Assembly (NCBI RefSeq): GCF_003515065.1
Contig: NZ_QXGH01000041.1
Span: 1 to 64,000, forward strand
Reading direction: 5' to 3'
Length of the DNA stretch: 64,000 nt
DNA from: Nocardioides immobilis
GTDB lineage: Bacteria > Actinomycetota > Actinomycetes > Propionibacteriales > Nocardioidaceae
A model generated the notes under the pieces. The model saw nothing but the letters and a program-made list of their open reading frames with translations, was not told the DNA's origin and did no database searches. Position numbers and translations under genes: made by a program. Positions 60,974 to 64,000 of this stretch are shown here, piece by piece (the first letter of the stretch is position 1; the number at the start of each line of letters is the position of its first letter).

Positions 60974-61739
60974 CGGATCCTCCTGAGTTCGCGGGGCGTT
61001 GGCCATCCCGTGACCAACTAGGTCGGATCCGGTCAGTCGGGCGATCACACCGGGCCATCCGAAAGCCAGGCTGCTTTTGTCTCAGTGGGTCACCAGGTTG
61101 TCGAACCGCTTCTCGAAGGCCACGCCCCCACGCCCTTGCCTCGAGTCCTGGTGACGCCCGACTGGTGGTAGTCGCCGACCCGGCACTCGGAGGTCATCGC
61201 ATCATCGGGATACGACGAGCTGACCCCAGCGTCCGCCGGCAGGAGTGACTGTTCGTACTTGCGCGCCAAAGTGCCCGGGTCCGACAGCAGACTTCCGCTC
61301 GTCGGACTCACCACACGGCCGAAGGCGCGGCACAATCACGACCCCGGAGAGCAAGCCACCGCCTATCCCGCGCAAGATCACTCGGCTGGCGCAAGACGTC
61401 GGGGAAGCCCGCCGGCCCCCGAGCGACGTCGAGGCGCGGATTGGGAAGCAGTTCGGCGCGCACGCCGAGAATCGCAAGATGGCTGCGCAGCGGGTACCTG
61501 AGTTCGCTGAGGCGCTCTCGAGCTCAGGGAGCCGAGGAGTCCCGCCCACGAGCGCCGAGGAAGCCGGAGCGAGGGAGACGTGCGAGCGCGTGGGGGCCCG
61601 TCCGGCCACGCGGGGCTACCAGAGACCGTAATGCGCCACCGGTAGTGGTTGCCGCGACTATGCCTCGGAGACGGCCGACAACACCCGGTAGCGGTACGGC
61701 CGATCCGCAGAACGCTCGCTGACAACCTTTGCCCTGCGG
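60974..61739. other. 766-base stretch with one doubtful gene
   Basis: The left end holds the ssb promoter. The only coding-like signal is on the plus strand, 61245-61631 (listed separately). An antisense frame, 61202-61609, has poor codon use. No tRNA, repeat or hairpin of note was seen; 61632-61739 appears empty. Confidence 0.5.
61245..61631 (+). CDS. doubtful small gene in the ssb upstream region
   Basis: A 128-codon frame with GC-rich third positions; its middle reads IPRKITRLAQDVGEARRPPS and VEARIGKQFGAHAENRKMAA, a plausible helical protein. Its GTG start follows AGGA too closely for good translation and no family fits. It could equally be an old gene fragment. Confidence 0.25.
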   Translation: MTVRTCAPKCPGPTADFRSSDSPHGRRRGTITTPESKPPPIPRKITRLAQDVGEARRPPSDVEARIGKQFGAHAENRKMAAQRVPEFAEALSSSGSRGVPPTSAEEAGARETCERVGARPATRGYQRP

Positions 61740-62177
61740 TCACCGACGAGGCGGGCGGTTAGTGAGCCTCGCAGGGGGCGGCGGGAGAGCCCGTCGGCCG
61801 CGGCGTTGACGGGTGAGCGCCGCGGCCGCGACCGCGGCTTCCTGAACGAAGGCCGAACGGGAGATCACACGTCCGCTGTGCCGGCGCTCGCCGACAATGG
61901 CGTCCTGAATGAGGCCGATCGTTGTCGTGCTGAGCGGATGACTCGTCCGCAACCCGCCACCCGACCTTGTGCCCGATGCCGTCGTCTCCGCGAACGCGGC
62001 CCGTTCGGCCGGCGTACGCGCGGCATGCCGTTCAATCGCTCGGTGGAGCCAGCGCAGGAAGGCGCCGGGCGCTGACGGGTCGTCGTCGAGGTCGGCGACG
62101 TACGCCGATCGTGCCAAGTCCCACAGGTCGCGCCTCCAGTAGATCCCGACCCGCTCGGTCTTGGGTTCACGGCTCAC
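61740..62177 (-). CDS. small DNA-binding-like protein of mobile elements
   Basis: A 145-residue protein: ERVGIYWRRDLWDLARSAYV near the start, FLRWLHRAIERHAARTPAER, then a ribbon-like middle (HPLSTTTIGLIQDAIVGERRHSG) and an Arg/Pro tail. Partition-type helpers of actinobacterial plasmids look like this, but I cannot name a family. GTG start with GGGAG nine bases upstream. Runs the same way as the 62280 gene. Confidence 0.5.
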   Translation of the reverse strand: MSREPKTERVGIYWRRDLWDLARSAYVADLDDDPSAPGAFLRWLHRAIERHAARTPAERAAFAETTASGTRSGGGLRTSHPLSTTTIGLIQDAIVGERRHSGRVISRSAFVQEAAVAAAALTRQRRGRRALPPPPARLTNRPPRR

Positions 62178-62279
62178 GGCTCACCACTCCCCCGCCTCTC
62201 GTGGCATGCGACGCACCCGGAGGGTGCTGGCGCTTGCGTGTGCGGTGCCCCGGCGTCGAGGCCGCGCTGGAGGCCGGCG

Positions 62280-62648
62280 TCATCCGACCGGCGTACCTGG
62301 ACCCGCGCCTCCACTCCGTGCGGAGGCATCACGCCCCGCGTTCTGCCCCGGTCTGCCGTCGTCCAAGGGCCGCCGTAGGCGCGTCGCCTCCTTCGCGCTG
62401 ACCTGCTCGTCGCACCACTCGACCGCCTCGGCCAAGGAGAGCCCCTCGACGTCGGTCAACTCCCGCAGCGCCGCCCCGGCGCGCTGCTCCGCCTGCGCTA
62501 CCGCCTCGTCACGCTCCACGATCGCGGTCACCACCTGGACCGCCAGATCCTCGATCCGACGCTCACGCTCGATCCGCGCGCGCCGCCGCCGCTCGACCAT
62601 TCCCCGCGCCGTCTTTCGCGCTGACTGCTTGGTCGTCTGTTGGCTCAT
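62280..62648 (-). CDS. small basic coiled-coil protein of mobile elements
   Basis: A 122-residue protein: KQSARKTARGMVERRRRARIERERRI (very basic), then LAVQVVTAIVERDEAVAQAE and LRELTDVEGLSLAEAVEWCD. GAGGGA precedes the ATG. Similar small proteins accompany partition genes on plasmids and ICEs. No ParA is in the window. Not characterised. Confidence 0.55.
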   Translation of the reverse strand: MSQQTTKQSARKTARGMVERRRRARIERERRIEDLAVQVVTAIVERDEAVAQAEQRAGAALRELTDVEGLSLAEAVEWCDEQVSAKEATRLRRPLDDGRPGQNAGRDASARSGGAGPGTPVG

Positions 62649-62825
62649 CGGGTCATCCCTCGCTCATCTTGGCTGGACTCTGTCACCAGAAAAGGACGCA
62701 GAGCGCGCACCGGGCGATCACCCGCCGCCCGCAAGTTCCACCACAGCGCTATTCGTTCAGACCGACCCGACGTATCCTCGCCCGCGGCGAGATGCTCTCC
62801 ATCCACGACATCGCGCCCACAAGAT

Positions 62826-63237
62826 CTACTGGCGCAACGCACAGAGAGCCCCTGCCGACGGCCGAGTGCGGTTGTGCTTGATCTGGGCGAAGACGGGCTC
62901 GATCGCCCCGGCTCTCCGCTTGTAGGTCCGCCGGCCGCGGGGACTGTCGATCTTCGTGATAGCGGCAGCGGTGAGCTGGTCGGGGTCACCGGCTGCTCGC
63001 CGTCGCAGAATCTGGTTGATCCGAGGCACCGAGACACCGAGCTGCTCGGCGGCCTCGTGTTTGGTCAGTTTCCCGATTGGACCTGGTCGATGACCTGACT
63101 GCGGTGCTGCTCGGTCTCGGCGATCTTGCGGAGCTTGCGGGCGCGGCCGGGTGCAATGAATGACTCCACCCCGGCCAGGTTCATGTTGTGCTCGCTCCAG
63201 TAACCGGCGTCGGCCACCACCCGACGGAGCCTGACAC
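62826..63237 (-). pseudogene. IS1182-family transposase fragment, frameshifted
   Basis: RRVVADAGYWSEHNMNLAGVE and SFIAPGRARKLRKIAETE, then after a one-base loss near 63068-63074 the other frame continues with LTKHEAAEQLGVSVPRINQI and PRGRRTYKRRAGAIEPVFAQ. These are the second half of an IS1182-type DDE transposase. The amino half is missing at about 63240, and the carboxyl end diverges after KHNR. No intact terminal repeats were found. Confidence 0.75.
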
Positions 63238-63239
63238 CG

Positions 63240-63617
63240 CCTACAGCGCTCCCCGATCTCTTTCGGATGCCTTTGACTGCAAGTTCACTGGGTAGCGGGG
63301 GCCATGTTTGAACCGCCTGTAAGTCTTCGTGGCGGTTGGCCTGGGGCTGACTGGCAGGGTTAGCGCCGGTCGCTCAGCGCTCGTTGTGACTCTTGAATCG
63401 CCTGACCCCTCGGGGGTGTCATGCCCGGGATCTGTCCAGCGGGTGCTGGGTGCCGGCGCCGACCCTGGCCCACAACGATGGCTTGATCAGAAGCATGTCC
63501 ACCATGGGGATTGCCTTCCCCTCGGTGTGGCTCATTACAGGCCCGCCTCGTCGTGACTTCTCACCCGGGCTGACGCCGGCAACGACGTCCAACCCGATTA
63601 GTGAGGAGAACATCGCT
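63240..63617 (+). ncRNA. putative IS110 left-end non-coding region with candidate bridge RNA
   Basis: Region of 378 bases with no good gene, directly before the IS110 recombinase. Known IS110-group elements encode a bridge RNA in this left non-coding part that pairs with donor and target DNA. Here GGGGA-TTGCCT-TCCCC (63506-63521) with CACC/GGTG closing pairs at 63500-63527 makes a stem with an internal bubble, like the loops of a bridge RNA. The true ends of the element and RNA cannot be fixed from this one copy. Confidence 0.45.
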
Positions 63618-64000
63618 TTGTCCAGTCTGCATGCCACCGTGGCCGACTTCTACCGCTACGTCGTTGGGGTCGACACCCACGCAGCGACGCACAGCTATGC
63701 CATCGTCGCCGCCCCCAACGGCGCTTTGGTCGACCAGGCCACCTTCCCGACGACGCCGGCGGGTCTGCGGCGTGCCCGTGACTGGATCGGCCGTCGCACC
63801 GATGGCGACCTCGATGGTGTGCTGGTCTCTGCTGAGGGCACCGGCTCCTACGGCGCTGTTCTCGGCGACGTGCTCGAGGACGCTGGCTACCGCGTCGTCG
63901 AGGCGCCTACACCGCGACGCGATCGCGGCCGCGGCAAAACCGACACCCTCGATGCCGTCCTGGCTGCGCGATCCACCCTGGTGATGGCTCTGGCCGAGCT
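63618..64000 (+). mobile_element. IS110-family recombinase (5' part; runs off the window)
   Basis: About 127 codons of a DEDD recombinase from a TTG start with AGGAGA upstream. RYVVGVDTHAATHSYAIV carries the first acid (D19), VSAEGTGSYGAVLGDVL the second (E73), and KTDTLDAVLAAR the third and near the fourth (D109, D112). IS110 enzymes move circular DNA without hydrolysing both strands as DDE enzymes do. The frame is intact to the window end. Confidence 0.88.

Noticed and set aside
61202..61609. 135-codon minus-strand frame upstream of ssb
   Set aside because: Antisense to a better plus-strand frame and lacks a ribosome site; neither is well supported.
39356..64000. A right-hand copy of the tRNA-Arg end (attR) inside the window
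   Set aside because: I looked for the T-arm/acceptor sequence on both strands by eye and did not find it; a computed repeat search would be decisive.
39432..64000. CRISPR array or cas genes near the nuclease block
   Set aside because: No regularly spaced direct repeats of 20-40 bases and no Cas motif were seen.

Overview
High-GC actinobacterial chromosome, most likely Nocardioidaceae (a Nocardioides-like genome). This rests on base composition, frequent GTG/TTG starts, many leaderless TANNNT-type promoters, a SepX/GlpR-type divisome protein beside molybdenum-cofactor genes, and a eukaryote-style single-chain biotin carboxylase. The taxon is inferred, not shown.

Region 1 (1-9566) is carbon and acyl-CoA metabolism: the start of pyruvate phosphate dikinase, a 1842-residue biotin carboxylase/BCCP/carboxyltransferase in one chain, a fused alpha+beta 2-oxoacid dehydrogenase E1, and a glutaryl-CoA dehydrogenase whose start overlaps the E1 stop. 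Region 2 (9574-22473) is amino-acid catabolism: two LysR regulators, an ALDH7-type aldehyde dehydrogenase and a DAO-type FAD oxidase (together with E1 and GcdH a plausible lysine-to-glutaryl-CoA route), a Glu/Leu-type dehydrogenase, a permease with a Usp-like tail coupled to a tandem Usp protein, a PucR-type regulator, and monofunctional proline dehydrogenase plus P5C dehydrogenase. A shared GTCC-N11-GGAC dyad links the permease and proline promoters.

Region 3 (22481-39338) is housekeeping core: RCK/TrkA-like protein, tRNA-Ala, SepX/GlpR, RimJ-like acetyltransferase, MoaB/MoaC/MoeA, UGPase, 5-formyl-THF cyclo-ligase, penicillin acylase, FmdB, SAF/CpaB-like protein, MscL, LCP ligase and an SDR reductase. 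Two palindromic elements (25025-25146 and 26846-27006) sit between genes, and an NmrA-type reductase is frameshifted.

Region 4 (39356-64000) is accessory DNA entered through tRNA-Arg(CCU). Directly behind the tRNA lie arm-type repeats, an AlpA/Xis-like protein and an intact tyrosine integrase. A decayed second integrase, an AlpA-like regulator with its own operator and two small genes follow. At 43900-50124 is a set of four unusual genes: a PIN-like protein, two AlbA_2 (Schlafen-type) proteins and a protein with a HEPN-like R-x5-H motif. Three of them have leaderless promoters. This is the best candidate for an undescribed, probably defensive, nucleic-acid-targeting system. From 53944 to 62648 there is a plasmid/ICE-like module: long helical protein, catalytically dead M48-like membrane protein, tiny Cys/His protein, nuclease remnant, AAA ATPase with repeated GTTACAGA octamers in front, DUF4192 protein, SSB and small partition-type proteins. 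The window ends in a broken IS1182 transposase and the left part of an IS110-family element, whose upstream non-coding region should hold a bridge RNA. No right attachment site matching the tRNA-Arg end was seen, so the accessory region probably continues past the window.
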